53,740 nucleotides of DNA from Caryophanales bacterium UBA3620 (GCA_002375205.1 DFLL01000029.1:1-53740); one strand, 5' to 3'; counted from the stretch's first letter, positions 27,662-36,415 are shown. A program made the numbers and translations. Notes: generated from the letters alone by a model not told the origin.

Positions 27662-28666
27662 TTATTTACAATCACTAAATAAATCTAATTTAAGAAGTAA
27701 TTCTTTCATTCCTTCAACATCTAATCTCTTAGTATTATGAGAATTATAATCTTCAACATTATCCAAACTTGCATTTCCTTGATCAACATATTTTTGATAA
27801 TTTAAATTTCTATTGTCTGCTGGTATACGATAATAATCTCCCATATCTATGGCATTTACCATTTCTTCTTTGGTTACTAATACTTCATATAATTTTTCAC
27901 CATGTCTAGTTCCAATACAATTAATAGGCACATTACTATGCTTTAGTTCTTTAACTGCTTTTGCCAATGTATCAATAGTGGCTGCTGGAGCTTTTTGGAC
28001 AAATAAGTCTCCCTGTTCTCCATGTTCAAAGGCATAAATAACAAGGTCAACAGCATCTTCTAAAGTCATCATAAATCTAGTCATATCTGGATTTGTTATT
28101 GAAAGAGGTTTTCCTTCTTTAATCTGCTCACAAAATAATGGTATTACACTACCACGTGATGCCATAACATTTCCATATCTTGTTCTACAGATTACAGTTT
28201 GTCCTTCTTTTAAATCTCTTCCTTTAGCAACAGCAACTTTTTCCATTAATGCTTTACTCATTCCCATAGCATTAATTGGATATGCCGCTTTATCAGTACT
28301 TAGTACAATAACTTTTTTTACATTATGATTTATTGCAGCTTCAAGAACGTTTTCTGTACCTAAAATATTTGTTTTAACAGCTTGGACAGGATAAAATTCA
28401 CAACTAGGAACTTGTTTCAAAGCAGCAGCATGGAATATATAATCAACACCATCCATAGCATCGTCGATACTGCGGTAATCTCTAACATCACCGATATAAA
28501 ATTTTATTTTATCATTCTTATACTTTATGCGCATGTCTTCTTGCTTTTTTTCATCTCTAGAAAAAATTCTTATTTCTCTTATGTCTGTTTCTAGAAATTT
28601 TTTCAAAACTGCATTTCCAAACGAACCAGTTCCTCCGGTTATTAATAAAACTTTATCTTTAAACAT
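27662..28666 (-). CDS. capE: CapE/FnlA: UDP-GlcNAc 4,6-dehydratase (5-inverting)
   Basis: First committed step from UDP-GlcNAc to UDP-L-FucNAc. Soluble SDR, 334 residues, with NAD(P)-binding TGGTGSFGNAVL at 9-20, FHAAALKQVPSCE, and MGMSKALMEK, in which Met takes the usual catalytic Tyr position (M-x3-K), a hallmark of CapE/FlaA1-type dehydratases. CRTRYGNVMASRGSVIPLF and the TRFMMTLEDAVDLV stretch are also typical. No membrane helices, unlike PglF/CapD. The start overlaps the GT4 end by 8 bases. With capF and capG it makes the full pathway. Confidence 0.95.
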   Translation of the reverse strand: MFKDKVLLITGGTGSFGNAVLKKFLETDIREIRIFSRDEKKQEDMRIKYKNDKIKFYIGDVRDYRSIDDAMDGVDYIFHAAALKQVPSCEFYPVQAVKTNILGTENVLEAAINHNVKKVIVLSTDKAAYPINAMGMSKALMEKVAVAKGRDLKEGQTVICRTRYGNVMASRGSVIPLFCEQIKEGKPLSITNPDMTRFMMTLEDAVDLVIYAFEHGEQGDLFVQKAPAATIDTLAKAVKELKHSNVPINCIGTRHGEKLYEVLVTKEEMVNAIDMGDYYRIPADNRNLNYQKYVDQGNASLDNVEDYNSHNTKRLDVEGMKELLLKLDLFSDCK

Positions 28667-29879
28667 CTTTTAAATCCTCCATATATTGTTCTAGTATCTT
28701 AACTGACAAATCAACGTTACAATTTTCTTCGTAATATTTTCGTCCATTTTTGCCCATTTTTTTTCTTAATGATTCGTTTTCAATTAATTTATTAAACTTT
28801 TTGGTGTAATCTTTTATGTCACCACTCAAGGACCAAAAACCACAATTCTCTTTAATTATCATATCTTTATAATCAGTACTAGCATCAGTTGCAGCCATTA
28901 TCGGAAGTGATGATTCAAAATATGACAATGTTTTTGATGGATAATTAGGAATTGTAAATCTATGATCTAAAAATATTAATCCTATATCTGATGCTCTAGT
29001 TAATTTTTCATATTCTTCCCTTGGAATATAATCAAAGGTTAAAACATTTTTGATGTTTTTCTTCTTTATTATTTCATATATTTTTTGCTTTTCAGTACCT
29101 TTACCGATTAAAACAAACTTTAATTGCTTATTCTTTTGATATTTATTAATTACCTCTAACATAAAGTCTAAACCTTGGGGTTTGCCAAAATTTCCTCCAA
29201 AAATTGCCACCACATCGTCTTCTTTTAAACCATATTTCTCACGAATATATTTTTTTTCTTGTTTGCTTTGGTTAGCATTTTTTATTATAGCCGTATTGGG
29301 AAATAACTCTAATTTGTCTTTTTCTAAAAAGTTATTATGATCTAATAGATAATCAATATTTCCCTGTGACATGCATCCTATTTTTGAAGCTGTTTTGTAT
29401 AATTTTTTTTCTTGAATTTTAAAATATAAGTACATTGGATTCGCCTTAGTATATAGGCCTATATCTAAACCATTTTGAGGAAAGATATCTTTCATCATAA
29501 GGTAAGATTTGGCATGATATTTTTTCATTGCCCATCTAACAGTTGATTGCATGGTTAATGGTGGTGACTGAAATAATATTAAATCAAATTTTTCTTCATT
29601 AAAGTATTTTTTTATGCCCTTTTTCAAATCTTTGGCAACAGTTAAGAAAGTTAATCCTTTTTCTATTAACCCTACTTCATAAAGATTTCCTGTCTTTACT
29701 CGTAAAACGGGAATTTCATTTTCTTCATTTAAATATGTTGTTTTGGTATTCTTTTTTTCCTCCGCTACAACCACCTTAATCTGATGTCCTTTTTTATGTA
29801 ACGTATATGCCAAATCGGTATAAATATTACTTCCTTTATCAGGAGTCTTATAGTCTGATGTTATAAATAAAATTCTCAT
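28659..29879 (-). CDS. WbuB-like GT4 glycosyltransferase, possible L-FucNAc transferase
   Basis: A 406-residue GT-B enzyme resembling WbuB, which moves L-FucNAc onto lipid-linked GlcNAc in Escherichia coli O26. Features: MRILFITSDYKTPDKGSN, the LILFQSPPLTMQS stretch, KSYLMMKDIFPQNGLDIG, the donor domain beginning IFGGNFGKPQGLDF, and RFTIPNYPSKTLSYFESSLP near the donor site. Its place directly before capE-capF-capG, which make UDP-L-FucNAc, strengthens the assignment. It follows the LCP gene by 4 bases. Specificity is inferred from similarity and context. Confidence 0.8.
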   Translation of the reverse strand: MRILFITSDYKTPDKGSNIYTDLAYTLHKKGHQIKVVVAEEKKNTKTTYLNEENEIPVLRVKTGNLYEVGLIEKGLTFLTVAKDLKKGIKKYFNEEKFDLILFQSPPLTMQSTVRWAMKKYHAKSYLMMKDIFPQNGLDIGLYTKANPMYLYFKIQEKKLYKTASKIGCMSQGNIDYLLDHNNFLEKDKLELFPNTAIIKNANQSKQEKKYIREKYGLKEDDVVAIFGGNFGKPQGLDFMLEVINKYQKNKQLKFVLIGKGTEKQKIYEIIKKKNIKNVLTFDYIPREEYEKLTRASDIGLIFLDHRFTIPNYPSKTLSYFESSLPIMAATDASTDYKDMIIKENCGFWSLSGDIKDYTKKFNKLIENESLRKKMGKNGRKYYEENCNVDLSVKILEQYMEDLKDV

Positions 29880-29883
29880 AATA

Positions 29884-31332
29884 CTACCTCTTTACTTCTC
29901 TAATTTTTTCCTTTGCTTTATTAACAGATTCTTCGTTTTTTTTCATAACATACAAATTAAGGCCTGGAAATGTATATGTGCTTGTCGAAGTGTAATCTGT
30001 TCCAATTAAATTCTGACTTTCAATTTCCCAATTGCTCATACTATTAAGCTGCATCTTTACAAATTTATTAATACTCTTACTATCCATGTTTGTTGATAAA
30101 CTTGAACTTACGCTATCTAATATTCTTGTAAAATTAGTTACTAGTTTTGTAGATGACGTTACTTTATTTATAATTGCCTCAATTACCTTTTGTTGATTCT
30201 TTACTCTTTGAACATCGCCATCTGAAAAGGAATGTCTTTCACGAGCAAAAGTAAGAGAACTCTTACCATCAAGGTGATTAATACCTTTTTTAAAGCATTT
30301 ATTACCTACACAAAAATTAAAATCTGACTGAACATCTACTCCATCTATTGCATCAACAATACCTTCAATTGTAGAGAAATTTACTTTTACATAGTAGTTA
30401 ATATCTATATCTAATAGTTTTTCTATTGCTTTGATTGATTCTTCAATGCCATAATATCCAGCATGAGTTAGTTTATCATATGCATTTTCTCCAAAACTAG
30501 GAAGATTTACATAATAGTCTCTTGGTATTGAAGTAAGTAGTATTTTTTTACTTACCGGATCTACTGTTATAATCATATTTACATCGGTATTTGTTACATT
30601 ATCGATACTACCATAGGCATCACCACCAGCAACATAAATATTAAATGGTTTTCTAGTTATATCTACAAATTTTAATACTTCAGTATCATTTTTCTTAATA
30701 GGTACTGATAAAGTATATAATTCTTTTAAATTATCAGCGGTATCTATAAGTTCATCGTTAAATAGATTTTTTATTGATCCATTTATTAATACAGCATCTA
30801 TTTTATCATCATTTAAATCATCAAACATTGATATGGCATCTGTATATTTAGTAGTGGTAGTTTCTACTTTTTTATCTAGCGTTTTAATTGCTTTATTACT
30901 ATTCAATGAGGAATATACTCCTACTATTTTATCAGATAAATCTTCTATTTTATCTATATTAGATTCTTTTTTGACCATGATATAAAATTCTTCTTTTTGA
31001 AATAATTCATTATTTATTACATCAATAAAACCAATAGTTTTGCTTATATAACTGATGCCTACACTAAATACTATATCAAATATAATAAATAGTACTATGC
31101 AAAATATTTTAATAGATTTTTTTATATTTTTCTTAAAAACTAAGAAAGATAATAACAAATATAAAATTATAAATATTGTGTATACAATTAGTAAATATTT
31201 TTCTGGAACCATACCTAAAACATATAACATAATTCCAAATATAACTGCTATTAAGATAGATATAATTGCTATGACATTGAATATTTTTTTATTATTACTT
31301 TTTGGTTTTCTACTTTTTCTTTTTCTACCCAT
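29884..31332 (-). CDS. LytR-CpsA-Psr (LCP) family glycopolymer ligase with N-terminal solute-binding-like domain
   Basis: Attaches undecaprenyl-PP-linked polysaccharide to peptidoglycan on the outer face. Layout of the 482 residues: basic N terminus, three hydrophobic helices (about 15-110), a small domain (about 120-220) reading like a periplasmic binding protein (FYIMVKKESNIDKIEDL, later LNDDKIDAVLINGSI), then the LCP domain from about 230. LCP motifs: ITVDPVSKKILLTSIPRDYY, DKLTHAGYYG, and FARERHSFSDGDVQRVKNQQ with the conserved arginines. This matches the CpsA type with an accessory domain. It opens cluster A, behind an extended -10 promoter and a dyad at 31372-31391. Confidence 0.92.
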   Translation of the reverse strand: MGRKRKSRKPKSNNKKIFNVIAIISILIAVIFGIMLYVLGMVPEKYLLIVYTIFIILYLLLSFLVFKKNIKKSIKIFCIVLFIIFDIVFSVGISYISKTIGFIDVINNELFQKEEFYIMVKKESNIDKIEDLSDKIVGVYSSLNSNKAIKTLDKKVETTTTKYTDAISMFDDLNDDKIDAVLINGSIKNLFNDELIDTADNLKELYTLSVPIKKNDTEVLKFVDITRKPFNIYVAGGDAYGSIDNVTNTDVNMIITVDPVSKKILLTSIPRDYYVNLPSFGENAYDKLTHAGYYGIEESIKAIEKLLDIDINYYVKVNFSTIEGIVDAIDGVDVQSDFNFCVGNKCFKKGINHLDGKSSLTFARERHSFSDGDVQRVKNQQKVIEAIINKVTSSTKLVTNFTRILDSVSSSLSTNMDSKSINKFVKMQLNSMSNWEIESQNLIGTDYTSTSTYTFPGLNLYVMKKNEESVNKAKEKIREVKR

Positions 31333-31360
31333 ATATAAATCTCACATCCATACTAATGAA

Positions 31361-31389
31361 ATTATAACATAACTAGAGCTTTTAGTCTA
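31361..31389 (-). promoter_or_regulatory. Promoter of polysaccharide cluster A (LCP gene)
   Basis: Minus strand: TAGACT (31384-31389), 17-base spacer, TATAAT (31361-31366) with an extended -10 TG (TGTTATAAT). The LCP ATG is about 30 bases downstream. The ribosome site before the ATG is not strong. Confidence 0.65.
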
Positions 31390-31391
31390 GT
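31372..31391. promoter_or_regulatory. Inverted repeat, candidate operator of cluster A
   Basis: ACTAGA (31372-31377), 8 bases, TCTAGT (31386-31391): a perfect 6-8-6 dyad lying over the spacer and -35 of the cluster A promoter. A bound dimeric repressor would block polymerase. No linked regulator gene is visible, so this is an inference from position. Confidence 0.4.
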
Positions 31392-31436
31392 CAAAAAGTG
31401 TTTTTTTTAATGGCAAAATATGATTTTGATATAAAA

Positions 31437-31472
31437 AAATAAAGTAACAATAGTATTTATATTACTTTATTT
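31437..31472 (-). terminator. Terminator after the polysaccharide deacetylase gene
   Basis: AAATAAAGTAA (31437-31447) and TTACTTTATTT (31462-31472) form an 11-bp stem. On the minus strand it is followed by TTTTATATC. It overlaps the deacetylase stop codon and insulates the cluster A promoter from upstream genes. Confidence 0.75.
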
Positions 31473-32691
31473 GATCAAAATAGTCTTTTAAATTATTAAT
31501 TGTGGTACTTGTTACTATTACAAATCTATGTAAAAGATATTTATTACTACCAACATGAACTAAATCATCGCCATTAACTGTATCTCCAATGAAAGCCATG
31601 GTAAAACCTGCTTCTTTTAAGTTTTCTATTGAATAGTCGTTATATTCGTAAAAGGGATATGCTATATATGTACTTCCATTTAATTCTTCTCTACTTTGTC
31701 TTAAATCTTCTTGTATCTTTTCTTTTGGCCAACATTTTATAGCTCCTCCTTGTCCTCCTGGACACTCTCCTGTATTATGCATATTATGAGTATGGGAATG
31801 TAGTTCTATATAATCTGTTTTATAATAAGATTCTTCATCAAACCAAGCTGTTATCAAAAATATTGTAGCATACATTTTATATTCTGTTAGAAGATCCACA
31901 GCTATTTTATCTCTTCCTCCATCATCTATTGTTATTAAGACACTTTTAGGCAAATTTATTTTACCATCAATATAATCTTCTAATTCTTTCATTTTTAATG
32001 TTAAAATATTATTATCTCTGAAAAAGTTTAACTGTTCGATAAATTGTGATTTAGGGTGACATATAACAGTAGGGCAACTATCATTTGGATCATTTTCATC
32101 ATAGAAAGCATGGTAGTTTAGTACTCCTACTCCTGATGAATTATTTAAATCGGTATTATGATGTTCTACTAATGCACTATCTTCTTTCTTTATATATAGA
32201 AGTCTATTATTAAATTCCACACCATATTTATCTTCATCTTTGATAATTAATGGTAATGAATATCCTTTTTTAAATGTATAAATCATATTATCATTTTCAT
32301 CATAAAGTATTGTTATATTATCTGTTTCTACATTATAGTTAAAGAGAATATATTCTTTATATCTATCATCATAAATAGTTCGATTAGATAATTCTTCTAG
32401 ATCATTATATCTAATATAATAATCATCAAAATCTTTTATCTTAAAAAATTTATTATCTATATTTTCTAAAGATAATTCTACATTTTTACCTATCGAACCA
32501 CTTTCTATATAATTATTATCTTTTAAAGAATATATTTTTATTTCATTTCTTGTTATTACATTCTCACTATAAATATAAGAAATATTAGTTCCAGAATAAG
32601 CATAGGTTTTTGGAATAATAATTGCTAGGGATATAATAAAAAGTATTACTATCAATAGTATATTTAATATAAGTGTTCTTTTTTTTGACAT
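31462..32691 (-). CDS. Membrane-anchored polysaccharide deacetylase (NodB / CE4)
   Basis: A 409-residue extracytoplasmic protein with an N-terminal hydrophobic anchor or signal (about 7-32). About 150 residues of beta-rich, SH3-like sequence follow, then a CE4 deacetylase domain. The domain has the metal-binding motifs TIDDGG (254-259) and SHTHNMH (299-305), and YPFYEYNDYSIE (about 345-356), where the family usually has a YPFG/YPYG motif. Expected to remove acetyl groups from GlcNAc in peptidoglycan or in the exported glycan. An AAGGAG site lies 11 bases before the ATG. Its terminator separates it from cluster A, so its link to that cluster is by location only. Confidence 0.88.
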   Translation of the reverse strand: MSKKRTLILNILLIVILFIISLAIIIPKTYAYSGTNISYIYSENVITRNEIKIYSLKDNNYIESGSIGKNVELSLENIDNKFFKIKDFDDYYIRYNDLEELSNRTIYDDRYKEYILFNYNVETDNITILYDENDNMIYTFKKGYSLPLIIKDEDKYGVEFNNRLLYIKKEDSALVEHHNTDLNNSSGVGVLNYHAFYDENDPNDSCPTVICHPKSQFIEQLNFFRDNNILTLKMKELEDYIDGKINLPKSVLITIDDGGRDKIAVDLLTEYKMYATIFLITAWFDEESYYKTDYIELHSHTHNMHNTGECPGGQGGAIKCWPKEKIQEDLRQSREELNGSTYIAYPFYEYNDYSIENLKEAGFTMAFIGDTVNGDDLVHVGSNKYLLHRFVIVTSTTINNLKDYFDQIK

Positions 32692-32773
32692 AAAAAATTA
32701 CTCTCCTTAATTATATATTTAACAAAAACTCTTTTTTTATTACACATATAATTTTGAAAAGTAATTATATTTT

Positions 32774-33790
32774 TTATGGAACTAGTATAAAACCATCGGG
32801 TATTGGTCTTGTTACTTCATCATTATCCCAGTTATATGGATGATTAATTATTTCATTATCTACGACTAGCACACTAGAATTACCACCATCTAGATTAGCA
32901 GCATTATAGGCATGATATCTAAGTAATATTTCTACTAGATCATTCATATCAGCACCTTTACTTTTTAGACTTCTACCATCGATTACGAGAAATAGGACTA
33001 TGCCATCTTTTCTTTGTGCTATAGCACTTCTTGGATGATGACCATAGCCTCCATTACCATTTATAAAACTAGACTGTCCATTAACTATTAAGAATGGTCC
33101 AAATTCAACAGCATCCCTTATACCGATACGTACAGCTTCTTCTTCACTTATTTTTCCTAAATATAATTTATCATCATTTGTAAAGCCGATTATTCCTCTG
33201 CCAGCTGCTCCACTTCCAGTACTTAGTATTTTCCCATTTTTGATAACTGTTCCTACTGGTGAACCACCATTTCCAAAGCCATTTACATCAACAAAACCGC
33301 CGCCATTAATCGCTAGTACTGCTCCTTCTCTTTTTGCCATATCTACTAAATATTCACCTTTTGTACCTAAATATTTACTAGTTACTAGTTTTATTTTTGA
33401 AGGATCATATATAGCAGCCATATATCCATTATATCCTTTACCTTTTATTTCAATAATTTTATATAGGTCATTATCACTATGATCTAATATTTCTTTATCG
33501 TATTCATCTATATAGGTATTTTTCTCTGCAACTATTAAATTGATATCAGTATTAAATTCTGGCTCGATAACAACGTTATCTTCTAGTACTCTATTTATAG
33601 CATCCTCACTGTAAAAAGTCGTAGCAAAATATTGATGATGCATTGTGCTCATGGCAGTAGTTACTAGCCAATCTCTAAATCCTCTATATGGTCCATATAA
33701 TAGAAATAATACTGTAATAGCTACTATATCACAAAAGGCTAATATAATGGTAAAGATTTTATTTTTTTTCTTTGATTTCTTCTTTGACAT
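32774..33790 (-). CDS. Phosphodiester glycosidase family protein (NAGPA / DUF2233)
   Basis: A 338-residue protein with one N-terminal hydrophobic segment (about 12-30), hence membrane-anchored and external. The NAGPA-type domain follows: AINGGGFVDVNGFGNGGSP, HHPRSAIAQRKDGIVLF, VIDGRS and the C-terminal NAANLDGGNSSVLV. Family members cleave GlcNAc-1-phosphodiesters or related sugar phosphodiesters; YcgV-like Gram-positive members are thought to act on wall glycopolymers such as teichoic acids. Start MSKKKSKKKN overlaps the last 32 bases of the FtsK-like gene, both frames being Lys-rich. Family confident, substrate inferred. Confidence 0.88.
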   Translation of the reverse strand: MSKKKSKKKNKIFTIILAFCDIVAITVLFLLYGPYRGFRDWLVTTAMSTMHHQYFATTFYSEDAINRVLEDNVVIEPEFNTDINLIVAEKNTYIDEYDKEILDHSDNDLYKIIEIKGKGYNGYMAAIYDPSKIKLVTSKYLGTKGEYLVDMAKREGAVLAINGGGFVDVNGFGNGGSPVGTVIKNGKILSTGSGAAGRGIIGFTNDDKLYLGKISEEEAVRIGIRDAVEFGPFLIVNGQSSFINGNGGYGHHPRSAIAQRKDGIVLFLVIDGRSLKSKGADMNDLVEILLRYHAYNAANLDGGNSSVLVVDNEIINHPYNWDNDEVTRPIPDGFILVP

Positions 33791-34787
33791 AGCTAACCAC
33801 TCTTTCTACTTCATTATCTTCAACTAATGGTACGATTATTCTAGTAAGGTTATTATTGCTATCTAAGTACATTCCATCGTTATTAAGACTTCCTCTTACT
33901 ACTTTACCAATAAACATGTTATATTCTCCTCTGCTTGTTAAATAGAAGGCTATTTTGGCAATATTATCTCTATTAAATAAATTATAAGTATCTTCTTCTA
34001 ATATGCTATCAGTAGATACTACTAAATGCATACCACTTATACTACCTAATTCTAGTAAATAATTTATGTCATTTTTAATACTATTATCAAGTTTCAATAT
34101 TTCATATATTTCATCAATAAAAACTACCACTTTATCTTTGTTACCACTTTTTATTTTTTCTTCAAATTCTTTTCTTAGGCTTCTAATTCTATCTATTATA
34201 TCATGTTCTTTATTAACCACTTCGTATACTTCACTATACTGATTATAATTAATACTTTGTGAATCTAATATTACTACTTTTACATCTTTATGATATATTA
34301 AGATATTCATAATAATATTATTAAATAGATTTGTTTTGCCTATACCTGTAACCCCAGTAACCAATAAGCTCTTTTCTTTATCAAAATCAAAATATACAGG
34401 ATTATCTGATTCATCTAATCCTAACATTACTTTAAATGTATTGTCTTTTTTGTATAATGATAATAATTCTTTTAGTGATAATGGTTCTACTTTCATATTA
34501 CTGACTTTTATTTCTATTTCATTATCTGATAACTTCTTTATCTTTAATTCATTTGCATTAATTCCTAAAGATAAGGCTATTTCTTTTTTAAATTCAATAA
34601 TATCATTATAGGTTTTATCATCATTCCATGATATATTATAGATTGTAACATGTCTGTATACATTATATTTTACTTTAGGATTAAAGCCAAAAGCTTTTAG
34701 ATTATTTTTTAGGTTATTTACGAATAAATCTGCATTTAGAATATTTCTTTCATTATCAAAATTTGGGTTATTTAATAGATTTAACAT
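33759..34787 (-). CDS. FtsK/SpoIIIE-like P-loop ATPase lacking membrane and gamma domains
   Basis: A 342-residue protein that aligns by eye with the motor of FtsK. Residues 30-110 match the alpha domain (the FtsK stretch that ends in an EVPN-like segment). Residues 115-300 match the beta domain: MLGLDESDNPVYFDF, Walker A GVTGIGKT (145-152), Walker B VVVFIDEIYE (220-229), SGMHLVVSTD (251-260) where FtsK has GIHLVLATQ, and GSLNNDGMYL where FtsK has GRGDML. No N-terminal helices and no winged-helix gamma domain. It has its own promoter (34816-34844) and overlaps the phosphodiester glycosidase gene. A DNA or protein motor of unknown role. Confidence 0.75.
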   Translation of the reverse strand: MLNLLNNPNFDNERNILNADLFVNNLKNNLKAFGFNPKVKYNVYRHVTIYNISWNDDKTYNDIIEFKKEIALSLGINANELKIKKLSDNEIEIKVSNMKVEPLSLKELLSLYKKDNTFKVMLGLDESDNPVYFDFDKEKSLLVTGVTGIGKTNLFNNIIMNILIYHKDVKVVILDSQSINYNQYSEVYEVVNKEHDIIDRIRSLRKEFEEKIKSGNKDKVVVFIDEIYEILKLDNSIKNDINYLLELGSISGMHLVVSTDSILEEDTYNLFNRDNIAKIAFYLTSRGEYNMFIGKVVRGSLNNDGMYLDSNNNLTRIIVPLVEDNEVERVVSYVKEEIKEKK

Positions 34788-34815
34788 TTTTTATCGTACT
34801 CCTTTACCTATATAA

Positions 34816-34844
34816 ATTATAACAAATATTTTATCTATTGTCAC
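34816..34844 (-). promoter_or_regulatory. Promoter of the FtsK-like / phosphodiester glycosidase operon
   Basis: Minus strand: GTGACA (34839-34844), 17-base spacer, TATAAT (34816-34821) with an extended -10 TG. An AAAGGAG ribosome site follows. The promoter lies just past the gpmI terminator. Confidence 0.7.
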
Positions 34845-34865
34845 TAAAAAACTATAATTAAAAAA

Positions 34866-34884
34866 TCGTAATTAATTATTACGA
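34866..34884 (-). terminator. Terminator after gpmI
   Basis: TCGTAAT (34866-34872) and ATTACGA (34878-34884), 5-base loop; the minus strand continues as TTTTTAATTATAG. It overlaps the gpmI stop codon. Confidence 0.75.
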
Positions 34885-36389
34885 CTCTTTTTTTTCTTTA
34901 CTAATATGTTACCAGTCATTTCTTTAGGTATATCTAGTCCCATTAAGTATAGTATAGTTGGTGCTATATCTCCTAGTTTACCATTTGTTAGTTTTAGTTT
35001 TTTATCTGTTACAATAAATGGGACAACATTGGTGGTATGACTTGTATTAATACTACCGTCCTTGTTTTTCATTACTTCACAGTTTCCATGATCGGCGGTT
35101 ACTATTAATGTATATTCATCTAATGAGATATTATCTAGTATTTTGCCAATACATGAATCTACAGTTTCTACTGCTTTAATTGCGGCATTATAGTCTCCAG
35201 TATGTCCTACCATGTCTCCATTAGCAAAATTTAATATTATTAAGTCTTCATGGTTATTGGTTATCTCTTTAACGAGAGAAGCTGTTATCATGTTAGCACT
35301 CATTTGGGGTTCTAAATCATATGTTGCTACTTTAGGACTTGGCACTAATATTCTTTTTTCATTCTCATATACTTTATCTATTCCTCCATCAAAGAAATAT
35401 GTAACGTGAGCATACTTTTCTGTTTCTGCTATTCTAAGTTGGGATAGCCCCTTACTTGATATATATTCCCCTAAAGTATTTTGTGGTTTTTCTAATTCAA
35501 AAGCATTAGGGCAAAGAACTGTATCAGTTACTTTCATCATGGTAACTACTTTTAAATTATTTATTTTTTTTCTATCAAAGGCTTCATACTTATCATTAGT
35601 AAGAATGCTGGCAAGTTCTCTTACTCTATCTGGTCTGTAGTTAAAGAAAATTATTCCATCATTATCGGTAATATAACCATTATCACAAGCCCTAAATGGT
35701 TCAATGAATTCATCTGTCACTCCATTTTTTTGGCTTTCTTTCCAGCCTTTTTTTGCATCTTTTACTTCTCCAGGGGTAGTCATTACATCATAACTTTTCT
35801 TTACCCTATCAAATCTATTATCTCGATCCATTCCATAATATCTTCCACTAATAGAAGCTATTTTCCCTAGTTTAATGCTCTTTATTTTCTTTTCTAATAA
35901 TTCTATATATTTAATCCCATTTGTTGGGCTTGCATCTCTCCCATCAGTAAAAGCATGAATATATACTTCTTTAACTTTTTCTTTCTTACATAAATCAAGT
36001 AAGGCAAATAAATGATTAATATGGGAATGTACTTCCCCAGATTGCAGTAATCCTATTAGATGTAATTTGGAATTATTGTCTTTGACGTGATTTATCACTT
36101 TTAAAAATTCAATATTATCATAAAACGATTTATCTTTTATTTTACTATTAATTAATTCTAAAGATTGATATACTATACGGCCTGCTCCTATATTCATATG
36201 TCCCACTTCACTGTTTCCCATATTTCCCTTAGGAAGTCCTACATAGGTAGATGATGCTTCAAGTAAACAGTTTGGATATTTATCCCATAATTTATCTAGT
36301 ACAGGAGTTTTAGCATTATATACGGCATTATATTTTTTTTCTTTAGTTAATCCAACTCCATCCATTATACATAATAATATTTTTTTCAT
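34872..36389 (-). CDS. gpmI: 2,3-bisphosphoglycerate-independent phosphoglycerate mutase
   Basis: Glycolysis and gluconeogenesis: interconverts 3- and 2-phosphoglycerate, Mn-dependent, cytoplasmic. 505 residues, the family's usual length. Alkaline-phosphatase-superfamily residues are in place: Asp10 in MDGVGL, catalytic Ser60 in MGNSEVGHMNIGAGR, HAFTDGRDASP, GRYYGMDRDNRF and the late VTADHGNCE. Transcribed alone from a near-consensus promoter at 36416-36444 and closed by its own terminator; other glycolytic genes are not adjacent. Very confident. Confidence 0.96.
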   Translation of the reverse strand: MKKILLCIMDGVGLTKEKKYNAVYNAKTPVLDKLWDKYPNCLLEASSTYVGLPKGNMGNSEVGHMNIGAGRIVYQSLELINSKIKDKSFYDNIEFLKVINHVKDNNSKLHLIGLLQSGEVHSHINHLFALLDLCKKEKVKEVYIHAFTDGRDASPTNGIKYIELLEKKIKSIKLGKIASISGRYYGMDRDNRFDRVKKSYDVMTTPGEVKDAKKGWKESQKNGVTDEFIEPFRACDNGYITDNDGIIFFNYRPDRVRELASILTNDKYEAFDRKKINNLKVVTMMKVTDTVLCPNAFELEKPQNTLGEYISSKGLSQLRIAETEKYAHVTYFFDGGIDKVYENEKRILVPSPKVATYDLEPQMSANMITASLVKEITNNHEDLIILNFANGDMVGHTGDYNAAIKAVETVDSCIGKILDNISLDEYTLIVTADHGNCEVMKNKDGSINTSHTTNVVPFIVTDKKLKLTNGKLGDIAPTILYLMGLDIPKEMTGNILVKKKKSRNN

Positions 36390-36415
36390 TTGTTTATCAC
36401 CTATTCTCTTATTTA

